Part shown: positions 47,814-60,335 of the stretch, piece after piece
Layout of the letters: each line of letters starts with the position of its first letter
Numbering within the stretch: position 1 is the stretch's first letter
Assembly (NCBI RefSeq): GCF_041381155.1
Contig: NC_091144.1
Span: 19,043,544 to 19,107,543 of the forward strand
DNA: 64,000 bases
Reading direction: 5' to 3'
Origin: Argopecten irradians
Lineage: Eukaryota > Mollusca > Bivalvia > Pectinida > Pectinidae
Notes under the pieces: model-generated
What the model saw: only the letters and a program-made list of their open reading frames with translations
Database searches by the model: none
Told to the model about the DNA's origin: nothing
Position numbers and translations under genes: made by a program

Positions 47814-48300
47814 CTATTGGTTTTTAACTAGTTTTTCCAACTTCTGAAGCAACACTGTTTGTTGTTTTTGTTCTTTTTTTTTCTTTTTCGCTCCTCCGCT
47901 GCCTTTTATTTCTTCTTCTTCTTTCCTTCGTTGTTCCTCGATGATCTCGGTTCTCGTTAACAATCTGCTTTTTGTTACAGTTGTTTGTGGTTTACCTGGT
48001 GTGGCCGATTTCTTCCCTGCCTTTTTCGGAGCAGTAACCTCCGGGAGGAATATCTTCTCAATATCTGATGACCGTATTGAATGCAATGTATCGGGATGAG
48101 TGATATTGACGCTGATACAAGCACCATCGGGGAATAACGGAAGATGACATGTTGTTTCCATTGATAGAGGCGACTGAATTCGGTCGAGTGTGTTTTCCAA
48201 ATCGTCATCCCGCGAGCTATACGAAGATAGCATGGAGGTCGAAACACTTGCCAATGTCATCGGTGGATCTGTCGTTGATACATTTGAAAAATTAATGTCC
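47814..48300 (-). CDS. Possible C-terminal exon of a pogo/Tigger-like transposase
   Basis: An open frame of about 160 codons ends at 47814. It has DIEKIFLPEVTAPKKAGKK, TVTKSRLLTRTEIIEEQ and a Lys/Glu-rich tail. In pogo/jerky-type proteins the region after the DDE domain often has a comparable proline-lysine segment followed by a Ser/Arg/Leu-Thr step and Glu-rich helix, which is why I suggest it. No catalytic part is present, and the upstream exon was not found. It could equally be an unrelated charged exon. Confidence 0.3.
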
Positions 48301-48429
48301 GGAACGCTTGTTGCTTCCCTTGCTTATGCAAGGTGAGGTAGGGCGGTGTATGAAGGATAGATTACTAAGAGTATTCCGATACACCTATATATCAATAATC
48401 CGCATCAGCGATTGCGATCCCCCCTCCCC

Positions 48430-49055
48430 ATATTTTATTTATTATCCCCCGCCCAACGAAGTTGGCGGGGGATATACAAATGGGGTCCGTCCGTACGAAT
48501 GGTTTCCGGAGCATATCTCTAAAACCAGTAAGATATTTCCACGAAACTTCATACACACATTGGTCTTATGGTCTAGTAGTGCCTTTTGCTATTTTAATGT
48601 TTTCACTTTTTGTACTTTTTTCTTTAACCATGGAAACATTACTGAAAATGGCAGATTTTTGTAGCAGGTTCATTTCCGGAGCATAACTCTAAAACCAGCA
48701 GAGATATTTCCACGAAACATCATAGACATATTCTTTTTATGGTCTAGTAGTACCTTTTGCTATTTTTAGGTTTTCATTTTTTGCACTTTTTCCGTTACCA
48801 TGGAAACATTGCTGAAAATATCATGGTAAATGGTAAATGTTACTTTGCAAAACTCCACCCATCTTTGTGTATATAGTCTAATATAAATGTCAAGGCTGTA
48901 TACCTGATTCAACAATTGCAGCCCCGCTCTACTTGAATTATACTCCATCTTTCTTTAGCTCAACTTCCTTTTTCCTGGTTTTTTTCATACACATAAGTCT
49001 CCACAATCACACTTACTTCAGCTTTGATATCTCCATTAGCGGGGGATCTGAATGA
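48430..49055. repeat. Repeat element with CCCCCGCC ends, about 170-bp unit
   Basis: It opens with TATCCCCCGCCCAACGAAG and TTGGCGGGGGATATAC, an inverted pair, and a CGTCCGTCCG step. The unit with TTCCGGAGCATA and CTCTAAAACCAG occurs twice about 169 bases apart. It closes near TTAGCGGGGGATCTG at about 49037. Non-coding. Confidence 0.55.
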
Positions 49056-50000
49056 CTATGTCCTTGTTTATATACATATATAGACACGTTTTAACTATTT
49101 TTTACGTCTGTATGTTCCGACTTCCCACTATTCCCATTGGCTAATACATGATCACTTGAGGTTCGATATGTAGTACGACACAATGTTAATCTCAAAAAAG
49201 CAGGACAACCAGTTCGACCATTTGTAAAAGGAATTATTAACAAACAACTAGTACAAACTAACGAAAATTGCCTAGGATATGCTAAACTCTTATCATCCTG
49301 TGTGTTACACTGGAAACGTTGGGCAATGAAGTCGGAGTTCAGCTATAAAGATTAGACATTTCGGATTACGAGATTGAATCCAATGTGAGACAGAAAAAAA
49401 GTGTTATTTCCATCGACCGAAATGATATGCCTTTAATAGGACTTTTATTATTCAAAGTGACTAAAGGGTTTTCTTTAAATCTTCAATCAGGGACTGCACC
49501 GATGATATGAACAGCTACCCGCGGCCAAACGTGTACAGTACCTAGTTAAGTATGACGTGATTAGTGCCGCCCCTCTATTACTAGACTTGATAATTGTATG
49601 TACATGTAAAATTGTAAGATCCGACATTGTGTAAGGCATTCTTGGATTCAGGTCGTAAGTAATAAGTATATTCCAATACTAGTAATAATGAGCTCTGTAA
49701 TAATTTAAGATATGTGCAACTGGTGTTTTTTAGAGTACAGTATTAGAGAGTAACACATTCGCTTTAATTACATGTAGACCCGATATTAAAACGGTAAAAA
49801 GTAATTGTTGAATTTAGGGAGTTCCGAGCAATATCAATAGTATAATGCTGCGGTTGTGTCTTGATGTACTTTCTGTTTCCGGTTTTAAAAGCCCCAACAA
49901 ACAAGGACATTTTACACGTGTATAGGAATGTATTTATAAAATGGATAGCAAGACTTATTCGCTAATAATGATTTAATTTTATTTTAATTTTTTTTTCATT
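49056..50000. other. No gene recognised
   Basis: AT-rich. A TTTATT near 49980 could be the poly(A) signal of the HIRAN-like transcript on minus. Confidence 0.35.
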
Positions 50001-50010
50001 GCCAACTAGA

Positions 50011-50352
50011 TTATGTATGTTTAATTTCAAATTTGTGACTTTTAAGAATATCCAATGCAGTTTGGAGCTTGGTCTGGTCTTTATTTTTACATCCTATTCG
50101 ACATCTTTCTTGTGGACCAGTTCTCCTGGTAGGTACAAATGGCTTCTCCTTTGGCTTTAGAAGCAATGTGTTACTCAGTCCAATATTAAGGAGCTGCGAT
50201 ACAATTACAGCATGATCCCGCTGAATGTATGCCTTTGTCTTCCCATGACAATCAATAACTTCCACGGCATTGCGATCCCATCTGTTGTCGGGCTGGGGCC
50301 TCATTCTATACTTCCCCACAATTTCAAGCTCCCTTGGTCCCCAATGATGCAT
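50011..50352 (-). CDS. HIRAN-like domain exon
   Basis: Minus-strand exon, probably entered at the acceptor GGTGTGTAG near 50352 and ending in a stop at 50011. It reads GMHHWGPRELEIVGKYRMRP, then QPDNRWDRNAVEV, then GKTKAYIQRDHAVIVSQLL: the order of a HIRAN domain (Gly-x-x-(H/Y)-(Y/W) start, Pro-x-N-x-x-D-x-NA-(I/V) core, Gly-x-(I/A)-x-R-x-x-A end). HIRAN domains bind single-stranded 3' DNA ends in HLTF/Rad5-type proteins; that is family knowledge, not shown here. After it come about 50 residues rich in Lys, Arg and Cys. Upstream exons were not found, so it may be the last exon of a longer protein or a stand-alone HIRAN protein. Confidence 0.55.
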   Translation of the reverse strand: MHHWGPRELEIVGKYRMRPQPDNRWDRNAVEVIDCHGKTKAYIQRDHAVIVSQLLNIGLSNTLLLKPKEKPFVPTRRTGPQERCRIGCKNKDQTKLQTALDILKSHKFEIKHT

Positions 50353-50449
50353 CCCTACACACCAGATATTTGTAATAAGATACACCATGCATCTTAATGT
50401 TATAAAGAAAAGAAAAAACATCTCCCTACACACAAGATATTTGGAATAA

Positions 50450-51200
50450 GATACATCATCTTAATGCTATTAAGAAAAGAAAAAAACATCTAGGTCTACT
50501 GAATCGTGTTCATGTGTGATACAGACTCACTGTATGTATATTGAGATAGAATTTAGGTGAGATCTTAAAGAAGAGAAGCGATGCCTTTTATATGGAATGC
50601 CTGTATGTATACATGTAAGCTTATTTTACGTATTCAGAGTAAATAAAGTGTATCTTAATTTTGATTCTCATTATTTGTCGTTATAATCCTATTTTTTTTC
50701 AAACACATAAAAGCTAAAATAAATATTAAATACTGACAAAGAAACCAAATGGTGTTGTGATTTCATTATGATCGATATTATACCAGATTCCGAAAATTCT
50801 GGTGTAATATTTCGGTCAGACTTTAGAACATCAATTCCTTTATACTTTTTCTGAATTATTATAGTTACAAAACAAAGTTAATAATTCATCAGTTTTTTTC
50901 AGATAAATTACAAAGAACATCATGCTATACCTGCTTTTTACGTTGATATAGAGCTAGTAGCTGGGTGTAACCTTCTAGTATATTTTTACTTTTAGTGCCG
51001 TGAGAACCAGGTTAGTGACGTCACTTTGTGTAAACACTCTCACGACCCCTAGTGAGAATTTTGTCAGCAGTAGTAACTAAGCGTCAAATTAACCACGATC
51101 TTTCAGTTTTCGATAACAAGAAAACAACACAACACATTGCCATTTTTGACCGAAATATTACCGTTATATTCTATATTTTCTTTGTTTTTCCCAGCATCTC
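50450..51200. other. No gene recognised
   Basis: AT-rich. A segment at 50434-50480 repeats the sequence just before it (CATCTCCCTACACACAAGAT), a short local duplication of the HIRAN upstream flank. Confidence 0.35.
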
Positions 51201-51204
51201 GTTC

Positions 51205-51560
51205 GACTCACTTTTGGACTTCTGTTGAGCGGTCGCCGCCCCTGTGAGCTAGTCTCTGGATTCTGTCCCCTGGCCGAAACACACGAAACTCTAAAAACTG
51301 GTAGTTTCTGCTCTCGCTTGGCGCTCAGCACACCGGAGTCGGACGAATGGTTCGCAAGTTGTCAGTATAATGTGAACGAATTTGGTGTGTTGCTTTTTGT
51401 CTTCGGCAGAATGCTTCTGTGATAAAGCAGTATAAGCAAAAGGCAATAGTTCCACTATACATAAAGACACAACACGAACATGCCGCAGTTTCCCAAAATA
51501 CACATCCGCATTTCATGCAAGCAACACATCGCATACATTGGAGGACGTCCTTAAACAAAG
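51205..51560 (+). repeat. Diverged copy of the 530-bp SINE
   Basis: Recognisable from TTCTGTTGAGCGGTCGCC through the tRNA-like box B (GGATTCTGTCCCC) to CATTGGAGGACGTCC, but with far more differences than other copies, so it is an older insertion. The first 150 bases and the tail are missing. Confidence 0.7.
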
Positions 51561-51612
51561 AAAAATTTGAGGCCTTACTCTTATCTCATTTAATTCCACC
51601 CTTTCCTTCTAA

Positions 51613-51645
51613 GATTGTTTGTTTGTTTGATTTATTAACGTCCTA
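51613..51645 (-). repeat. 3' tail fragment of the SINE
   Basis: GTTTGTTTGTTTGATTTATT and AACGTCCTAT match the extreme 3' end in reverse orientation. Confidence 0.6.
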
Positions 51646-52044
51646 TGAGTATTCATAATTTATAACCTAAATTTATATTACTTACCAAATACTTTTACAA
51701 TTTACTTACCTATGTAATAATAAATATGTTCTGTATTTCGCACAGAAAACCTTTATAGTTTTATTCAAATCCAAACAGGAACGTCCTTGCATGCGTCCAG
51801 CCAGCTGTCCATTGAGGTATCTTGGTGTCCTCAAAATGATACAGTATCACAGCAGGATCCTGTCCCGTCTTCGCGATTTCCCACTGTGTAAAACAGATAG
51901 AAAGTTCTGCATCACCCAGTGTTCGAAAGTAAAGGTGGTCCGATCACGAGGCCACAGAAGATCTGATCGGTCTATGTAAAATATCATTAACCTAAGTTTA
52001 CCCAATTGGTTATGCAATTTTTCAGCCTTGATATTAAATTTTTT

Positions 52045-52790
52045 GCTTACCATCATCAGATGGTGGACTATTCAAATCGCCCTGCGTCCGTGGTCCGGCG
52101 TCCATCCGTAAACAATGCTTGTTATCACTATTTCTGAAAAACTCCTGCCGGAATTTTGTTCAAATTTCACATGGAGGGTCCCCTTGGTCCCTTTTTGTGC
52201 CATACAGATTTCGAGGCTGATCGGATAAATAAGATGGCCGCCAGGCGGCCTTCTTAGATTTTGATAGTTAAGGTTTGATATCACTATTTCTCACTAAATG
52301 CTGAAGGGATCTTTCTCAAATTTTAATATGTAGGTTCCCCTAGGGCCCTAGTTGTGCGTATTGCATTTTTTGACTAATCGGTGAATAAAATGGCCGCCAG
52401 GCAGCCATTTTGGATTTCGTTATTCAAAGTTTGTTATCGCTATTTCTCAGAAAGTACTGAAGAGATCTGTCTCAAAATTCATATGTAGATTCCCCTAGGG
52501 CCCTTGTTGTGCATATTGTGATTTGGGACCGATTGGTCAACAAGATTGCTGCCAGGCAGCCATCTTGGATTTTGATATTCAAACTTTATTAACGCTACTT
52601 CTCAGAAAGTATTTAATGGATCTTTTCATAAGTAGGTTCCCCTAGTGCCTTAGTTGTGCATATTGTGATTTGAGACCGATTGATCAACAAGATGGCCGCC
52701 AAGGAGCCATCTTGGATTTTGCTAGTTGAAGTTTGTTACTGCTATTTCTCAAAAGGTACTGAAGCGATCTGTCTCAAATTTTATGTGTAG
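52045..52790 (+). repeat. Tandem array with ATGGCCGCCAGGCGGCC core, about 155-bp unit
   Basis: The GCCGCCAGGCGGCC-type core recurs at about 52231, 52388, 52543 and 52689. Each unit also has CTATTTCTCA and TTCCCCTAGGGCCC. It opens with ACCATCATCAGATGGTGGAC and a GTCCGTGGTCCGGCGTCC stretch. No open frame. Confidence 0.75.
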
Positions 52791-53169
52791 TATGTTTGAA
52801 AAAGTTTAAAAAGTAGAGAAAAGATCCATCTTTCCATTGTCAGATATAGATAATTCTTTGGTGGGCGCCAAGATCCCTCTGAAATCTATTGTTGTTATGA
52901 AACATCTAAAAAAATCTTGTCTTTTTACCGTTGGTCTCGTTATAAATGCGCTCAAAATATTGAACTTATAATGTTCTTCTGAGAAAAGCCTGGTTTCGTC
53001 ACTATTGGCTTCAAGCGTCTATGTGATTAGATAGTGAAGCGTTTGGGTGATACAGTCATTAAAACACCATGGGGCATATCTTGCGTTACTATGACGGTGC
53101 AAAACCAAATTCAAAACGGAAACAGCCAACTTCTTCCTCGGCGGGCGGCACAGCAACAGACTAACTTCA

Positions 53170-56100
53170 TAGGCCATGGGCTAGGAGGGTCCCACATGCA
53201 CCCCCCCCCAAACCTCCGAACCAATATTTTTCTGAACCCTTATAACCCACTGATCACAAATCAAAATGTTAACATTGCATAAGTTGGGATGAACTTCCGG
53301 TTATGACGTCATCAAGATGGCCGCCATCTCGAATTTCACTGAAAAATAGTCATCACATTGACATTTTTCAACTGAAGTAGACAAATGAGGTATAAAAATG
53401 ACCACAATAGAACAATAAATACATGTCAGGACCACATAATCCAATATATGTAGTGATTTGAACGCAGGAAATGAAAAGATATTTTAAGCCCAAAAATGGT
53501 AATTTTTCAGCATTTTTTCATATTTGGCTTGACGCAGCAACATTGTTTCCCAACAGCAAATTATTATTCACAATCAGTTATTTGACCTCTTATCAACTTA
53601 AAACAACAACAACAATATATAGAAATGCAAACGAAAACTGTTATACCATCATTTGGTTTACAAAACATCACCGGATGCGGCATATGATTGTTATTTTTTC
53701 CAAACCGCTAACACTACAGTTTCCTGGTGTCTTGGAATTTCCTGAATATAACATTGGCTATTGACGATTTATATCTTAACAAATTTGAATTTAAAGTTGG
53801 CTGAATATCTAAGTGGGACTTCAAAATAATCCATTTTCATGTTCGAAATTTTGTAGACTGGTAGCCTCTCAAACTGGATTATTACAGCAAAACGTTAACT
53901 TATAGCTATATGGTATCAAATTAAAGTTCCTTAAATACCATGACACTTTTCGAAACATATTGTGTCTTTTAGAATGAGCAGATTAATTATTTATTTCCTG
54001 TGTATAACGCAAGGAAATATAAGATGGTTACTACAGTGTCACATATTTTTTCACTAGTTCTTAATGCTTATCATTTTCGTTGTGCGTGCTTTCTCGCCAG
54101 AGTGTCGTCTTCGACCTCGGTGACATGATGTGACATTACATTACCGGGTTACCATCGTGGTTCTAACTTGTCATCCGTCCATGGTCAGAAGCATCGGATT
54201 CAGGGATGTGGGAGCTCTTCCTGTTTCCAACCTAGTTTCACCTAGATTCACATATCGTATATGATGTTCCAGACTTCCCTGGCATGATGGAAAAAGACAC
54301 CAGATCAACATTCTGATGATGGTTGAGTTGGTTTTTCTTAATTCGTATGAAGCACAATTCCTCATTCTTGTGAACCTCAGTGACCCTAGGTGGCACAGGT
54401 GGATTCTTTGAGGTCATGAATGAGGTCTGCAGTGAAGTTTCACTCTTTGTCAAGTCTGGAAAGCACTTTAGAGAACTTTTTACTGGAGAGTCTTCAATGG
54501 TCTCTTTGCGCATACACCAGATGTGACACAACCAGCACTTTCAAGGGAGTGGGAAAAGTCAGACCAATGAAAAACATTTAACATTTATGCCCTCATTAAT
54601 GACCTCGATGATATCACCTGTGCCAATTATGGTTGCACGAGGGTCCACAAGATTGATGAATAGTACTTCATACGAATTATGGAGTTATGTGCTAAGGAGA
54701 ACCAATTACACCATTGGAAGAATGTGCATCTGGTGTAATTTCCATTATGCCGGAGAAGTTTGAAACAGCATATACGTACGATATGTAAGAATCTGAAAGA
54801 GATCCCACATCCCTGAACCTGTTGTTCCTGATATGAACTCTGGCCATGGATGGGTCATAAAAGGCTAGCACAACACTGGTAATGCAGTGTCACATGAGCT
54901 CATCGATCTGGCTTTCGACGAATTGGATACTGATATCTCGAGTACTCTGATTCGGACTGCATGTATCAGCTACCAGATATGCCGAGTCTCTTCAGTCGAT
55001 ATGTCAGTGAGGCGAGAAAGCACGCACCAGTGAAAGACATATTAGTGACATTGTAGTAACCATCTGACATTTTGCTTATGCTATGCATAGGAAATAAACA
55101 ATGAATGTGCTCATTTTCAAAGACACAAACACTTTGGTAACTGTTATAGGCCGGGATCTAGGGGGGGTCTACGTGCAACCCCCCCCCCCCCCCCACAACT
55201 TAACGAACCAATGTTTTTCTGAACCCTTATGACCCACTGATAACGAAATCGAGAGGTAACATTGTATAAACTGGGATGAACTTCCGGTTATGACGTCATC
55301 AAGATGGCCGCCATCTCGAATTTCACTAAAGATTGAAAATTAGTCATAACATTGACATTTTTCAACCGAAGAAGACAAATGAGGCATCAAAATGACCACA
55401 ATAGAGCAACAAATACATATCAGAACCATATAATCCAATATATAGTTATTTCTACGCAGGAAATGAAAAAATCGGATTTTAAGCTCAAAAATGGTAATTT
55501 TTAAGCAAATTTTTCATATTTGGCTTGACGCAGCAAAAATGTTTCCCAACAGCAAACTATTATTTCTAATCAGTCATTTTACCTCTTTTCAACCAGTAAA
55601 AACAACACCAACAAAAAAAACAATGTTAACATTGTATAAGCTCCGATTATGACGTCATCAAGATAGCCGCCATCTCGAATTTCACTAACAATTGAAAAAA
55701 TAGTCATAGCATTAACATTTTTCAACCGAAGTAGACAAATGAGGTATCAAAATGATCATAATAGAACATCAAATTCATACCGGGACCACATAATTCAATA
55801 TATGTAGTGATTTCTAGGTAGGAAATGAAAAAATCGGATTTTAAGCTCAAAAATTATTGTTATACCATCATTTGGTTTACAAAACATCACCGGGTGCGTA
55901 TACAGGGTATATGATTGCTGGTTTTTCCAAACCGCTGACACTACAGTTTCCGGATGTCATAGAACTTCCTGAAGATAACATTGGCAATTGACGATTCATA
56001 TCTTAACACATTTGAATTTTAAGTTGGCTTCATATCTAAGTGGGACTTGACAATTTCCTAACAAAATTCATTTTAGTGTTCGAAAGTTTGTAAACTAGTA

Positions 56101-58866
56101 GCGTCTCAAAATGAATTTTTACTGCACAACGCCAACTAATAGGGTATCAAATTAAAACTGAAGAAAGCATTTGTTTCCGTTAATACCAAGACACTTTCCG
56201 AAATTGTTTCTTTTAGAAATAGCGCATCCACTATTAACTTTTTTTTTCTGTGTATAACGTAAGGAAATGTCAGATGGTTACTGCAGTATCACATATTTCT
56301 TTCAATAGTTCTAAATGATAAGCATTATCTTTGTGCGTGCTTTCTCGCCAGAGTGTCGATGAGCTGATGAGCTGATGTGACATTACATTACCGGTTTTCC
56401 ATCGTGGTTCTAACTTGTCAACCGTCCATGGCCAGAGGTTACATCAAGAACATCGGATTCGCGGATGTGGGAGCTCATCCTGTTTTCAACCTGGTGATTC
56501 ACATATCGTATATGATGTTCCAGACCTCTCCGGTAGGATGGAAAAGACACCAGAGCCACATTCTGCGAAGGGTTGAGTTGCTTCTCCTTAATTCGTATGA
56601 AGCACAATTCCTCATTCTTGTGAATCCTCAGTGACCATAGATGACACAGGTGAATTCTTTGAGGTCATAAATGAGGTCTACAGTGAAGTTCCTCTCTTCT
56701 GGAGAGCACTGTACAAAACTTTTTTCTGGAGAGTCTTCAATGGTGTATCCACGCATACACCAGATGCGACACAACCAGTACCTTCAAGGGACATGGGAAA
56801 GTCTGACCAATGAAATACATTTAACATTTATGACCTCATTAAAGACCTCGAGGATATCACCTGTGCCATCTATAGTCGCACGAGTGTCCACAAGGTTGAT
56901 GAATGGTGCTTGAATCATTCCACCATTCGACGAATCTGGATCTGGTGTAATTTCCTGAGAAGTCTGAAGCAGCATATACGATATGTTAGAATCTGAAGGA
57001 GATCCCACATCCCTGAACCTGTTACTCTGGCCATGGATGGGCCATGAAAGATGACAGGCTAGAACACCACTGGTAATGTAGTGTCATCTCATCGACACCG
57101 AAGACGAGGCTCTGGCTTTCGACGAATTCGATACTGATATCTCGATTACTCTGATTTGGACTGCATGTACCAGCTACCAGACATGCCGAGTCACGTCAGA
57201 GAATAGTGCAGTGAGGCGGGAAAGCACGCACAAAGATAATGGTTATAATTGAGAACCAGTGAAGGAAATATGTGACATTGTGGTAACCATCTGACATTTT
57301 GCTAATAATATGCATAGTAAATAAACGAAACTGTGACTTGTCCTACCCGAGACTAGATATTCTGTGAACTTTACATTCATGTTTCCTACTTGTAAATCGC
57401 CAATAGTCAAACTTATTAAAGGAACTTATAATACACCAGGAAACTGTAGTGTCGGCGGTTTGGAGTTCGAAAAATAGCATACACCCAGTATACGCACCCG
57501 GTGATGTTTTGTAAACTTAATGATGGTATAACAATAATTATTTTTTGTATCTATATATATTTTATTGTTTTATTGAGTGATTAGAGGTCAAATAACTGTT
57601 TACGAATAATAGTTTGCTGTTGGTAAACATTTTTGCTGCGTCAAGCCAGATATGAAAATTTTGCTAAAAAATTGTCATTTTGAACTTAAAATCCGATTTT
57701 TTCATTTCCTACCTAGAAATCACTACATATATTTAATTATGTGGTCCCGGTATGAATTTAATGTTCCATTATGATCATTTTGATACCTCATTTGTCTACT
57801 TCGGTTGAAAAATGTTAATGCTATGACTTTTTTTCAATTGTTAGTGAAATTCGAGATGGCGGCCATCTTGATGACGTCATAACCGGAGCTTATACAATGT
57901 TAAAATTGTTTTTTTGTTGATGTTGTTTTTACTGATTGGTAACAGGTCAAATAATTGATTAGAAAGAATAGTTTGCTGTTGGTAAACATTTTTGCTGCGT
58001 CAAGCCAAATATGAAAAAATTGCTTAAAAACTACCATTTTTGAGCTTAAAATCCGATTTTTCATTTCCTGCGTAGCAATAACTATGTATATTGGATTATA
58101 TGGTCCTGATATGTATTTGTTGTTCTATTGTGGTCATTTTGATGCCTCATTTGTCTTCTTCGGTTGAAAAATGTCAATGTTATGACTAATTTTCAATCTT
58201 TAGTGAAATTCGAGATGGCGGCCATCTTGATGACGTCATAACCGGAAGTTTATCCCAGTTTATACAATGTTACCTCTCGATTTCGTTATCAGTTGGCCAT
58301 AAGGCTTCAGAAAAACATTGGTTCGTTAAGTTGTGGGGGGGGGGGTGCACGTAGACCCCCCTAGATCCCGGCCTATTAACGATATTAACGGAAACACAGG
58401 CTTAGCTTAGGTTAGATTTGTTACGCTATCAGTAGGTGTTGTGTTATTTTTGAGACGCTGCTAATCTACAAAATTGAAGGTATAACAATAATTCTTTTTC
58501 TGCATTTCTATATATATATATATATTTTTTTTTACTAATTGATAGGAGTTTAAATAACTGATTACGAGTAATAACTTGTTGTTGGGAAACATTTCTGCTG
58601 CGTCAAGCCAAATATGAAAAATTTGCTGAAAAATCACCATTTTTGAGCTTAAAAGCTTATTTTTTTATTTCTTCCGTACAAATCACTACAGATATTGGAT
58701 TATTTGGTCCTGATATGTATTTGTCGTTCTATTGTGGTCATTTTGATACCACATTTGTCTACTTTAGTTGAAAAATATCATTGTTATGACTATTCTTCAT
58801 TTTTCAGTGAAATTCGAGATGGTGGCCATCTTGATGACGTCATAACCGGAAGTTCATCCCAACTTA
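53170..58866. mobile_element. Foldback transposon B, interrupted by copy C, right end lost
   Basis: The left end TAGGCCATGGGCTAGG and interior are about 95% identical by eye to copy A. The element breaks off at 55146 and resumes at 58376 after copy C. The resumed part follows copy A (TATTAACGGAAACACAGG) until CGGAAGTTCATCCCAACTTA at about 58866. There the last 130 bases of the right arm are replaced by the tail of a SINE. The left arm has only one of the two tandem units seen in A. Confidence 0.75.
55147..58375. mobile_element. Foldback transposon C, 3.2 kb, nested in B
   Basis: It starts TAGGCCGGGATCTAGG and ends in the complement. The outer triplet TTA occurs on both sides (55144-55146 and 58376-58378), and copy A gives the empty site (AACTGTTAATGATATTAACG at about 36898-36917), which proves a 3-bp duplication. 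The arms contain two units each, like A, but are clearly a different subfamily (terminal GGATCTAGGGGGGGT). Again it is almost a full palindrome and has no gene. Confidence 0.85.
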
Positions 58867-58916
58867 CATGACCATAGCTGTTAATAGGACGTTAATTAAT
58901 CAAACAAACAAACAAA
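58864..58916 (+). repeat. 3' tail of the 530-bp SINE
   Basis: ACTTACATGACCATAGCTG to AATCAAACAAACAAACAAAA, directly joined to the truncated right arm of foldback B. Confidence 0.75.
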
Positions 58917-59059
58917 ATCTTCTGTTAAAAATCTTCTGAGGGAAAGGAATATCAATCCCAAAAAGCATGTTGACCTTACAACAGATGGTACATTAAATAT
59001 GCTGGGGGTGAAAAAGGGTTTGGCCACTTTAATGAAGAAAGACTTCCAAATCCCATTTC

Positions 59060-60335
59060 AATACATTGAGGGGGGGGGGGGGTCATAGCCAAAATTTATA
59101 CAAGTTATGTTCCCCTTCCCAAAGGATGTTTGTGGCTAAATTTGGTTACAATTCATGCAGAACTCTAGGACAAGTAGCGGTTTATAGGATTTACCTCTAT
59201 TTCCCCTACTGGGCCCTGCCCCCGGGGGGTCAGAGCCAAAATTTATACCAGTTCTGTTCCCTTCCCCATTGATGTTTTTGGCTAAATTTGGTTACAATCC
59301 ATGCAGTTTGTTTGTTTGTTTTGTTTGATTAATTAACGTCCTATTAACAGCTATGGTCATGTAAGGACGGCCTCCCATGCATGCGGTGTGTTGCGTGTAT
59401 GTTGTGCGAGGTGCGTGTTTTAGGAGACTGCAGTATATTTATGTTGTGTCTTCTTGTATAGTGGAACTGTTGCCCTTTTTATAGTGCTATGTCACTAAAG
59501 CATGCCGCCGAAGACACCAAGCAACACACTCCACCCGGTCACATTATACTGACAACGGGCGAACCAGTCGTCCCACTCCCTGTGTGCTAAGCAGGAGCAG
59601 AAACTACCACTTTAATAGACTTTGGTGTGTCTCGGCCAGGGGATAGAACCCAGAGCCTTCCTCACAGGGGCGAACGCTCAACTCAAGGCCAAAGGTGAGG
59701 CGGTGCCAAGAGAGGCATTAGGAAAGATAAAGTCAGTAAGGAAGAAAAGAAAAGATAAGATCCTAAATTTAGTCGCCTTTTACGATCATGCAATAGGGGC
59801 AGCAGGTACAATTCTAACGCCCTACCTGCAGGGCAGACAATCCATGCAGAACTCTAGGACAAGAAGCGATTTATAGAATTTACCTCTATTTATCCTTTTG
59901 GGCCCCGCCCCTCCTGCCCCAGTTGGGTCAGTGCCAAAATTTATACAAGTTCTGTTCCCCTTTCCCATTGATGTTTTTGGCTAAATTTGGTTACAATCCA
60001 TGCAGTACTCTAGGACAAGTAGCGTTTAAAAGGATTTACCTCTATATCCCGTATTAGGCCCCGCCCTTCTGCCCCCGGGGAGCAGAGCCAAAATTTATAC
60101 AAGTTCTGTTCCCCATCCCCCATGGATGTTTGTGGCCAAATTTGGTTACAATCTATTTCCCCTATTGGGCCCCGCCCCTCCTGCCCCCGGGGGGTCAGAG
60201 CCAAAATTTATACAAGTTCTAATCCCCTTCCCCCAAGGATGTTTGTGGCCAAATTTAGTTACAATCCATGCAGATCTCTATGACTAGTAGCAATTTAATT
60301 TCGTTGACGGACGGACGCCGGACAACAGATAAACT
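59060..60335. repeat. Tandem array with GCCAAAATTTATACAAGTT, about 157-bp unit
   Basis: The segment recurs at about 59090, 59233, 59933, 60090 and 60202. Removing the SINE inserted at 59307-59836 and its duplicated 13 bases, the second spacing is also 157. Other blocks are GGATGTTTGTGGCTAAATTT and GCCCCGCCCCTCCTGCCCC. It ends in a GACGGACGGACGCCGG stretch, so in the other orientation it opens like the neighbouring arrays. Confidence 0.7.
59307..59836 (-). repeat. Full-length 530-bp SINE with 13-bp target duplication
   Basis: ACAATCCATGCAG stands at 59294-59306 and again at 59837-59849, bracketing the whole element. Read on minus it begins CTGCCCTGCAGGTAGGGCG, passes the tRNA-like block and ends in AAAC repeats. 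This copy defines the family: 530 bp, no coding capacity, retroposed. Confidence 0.9.
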
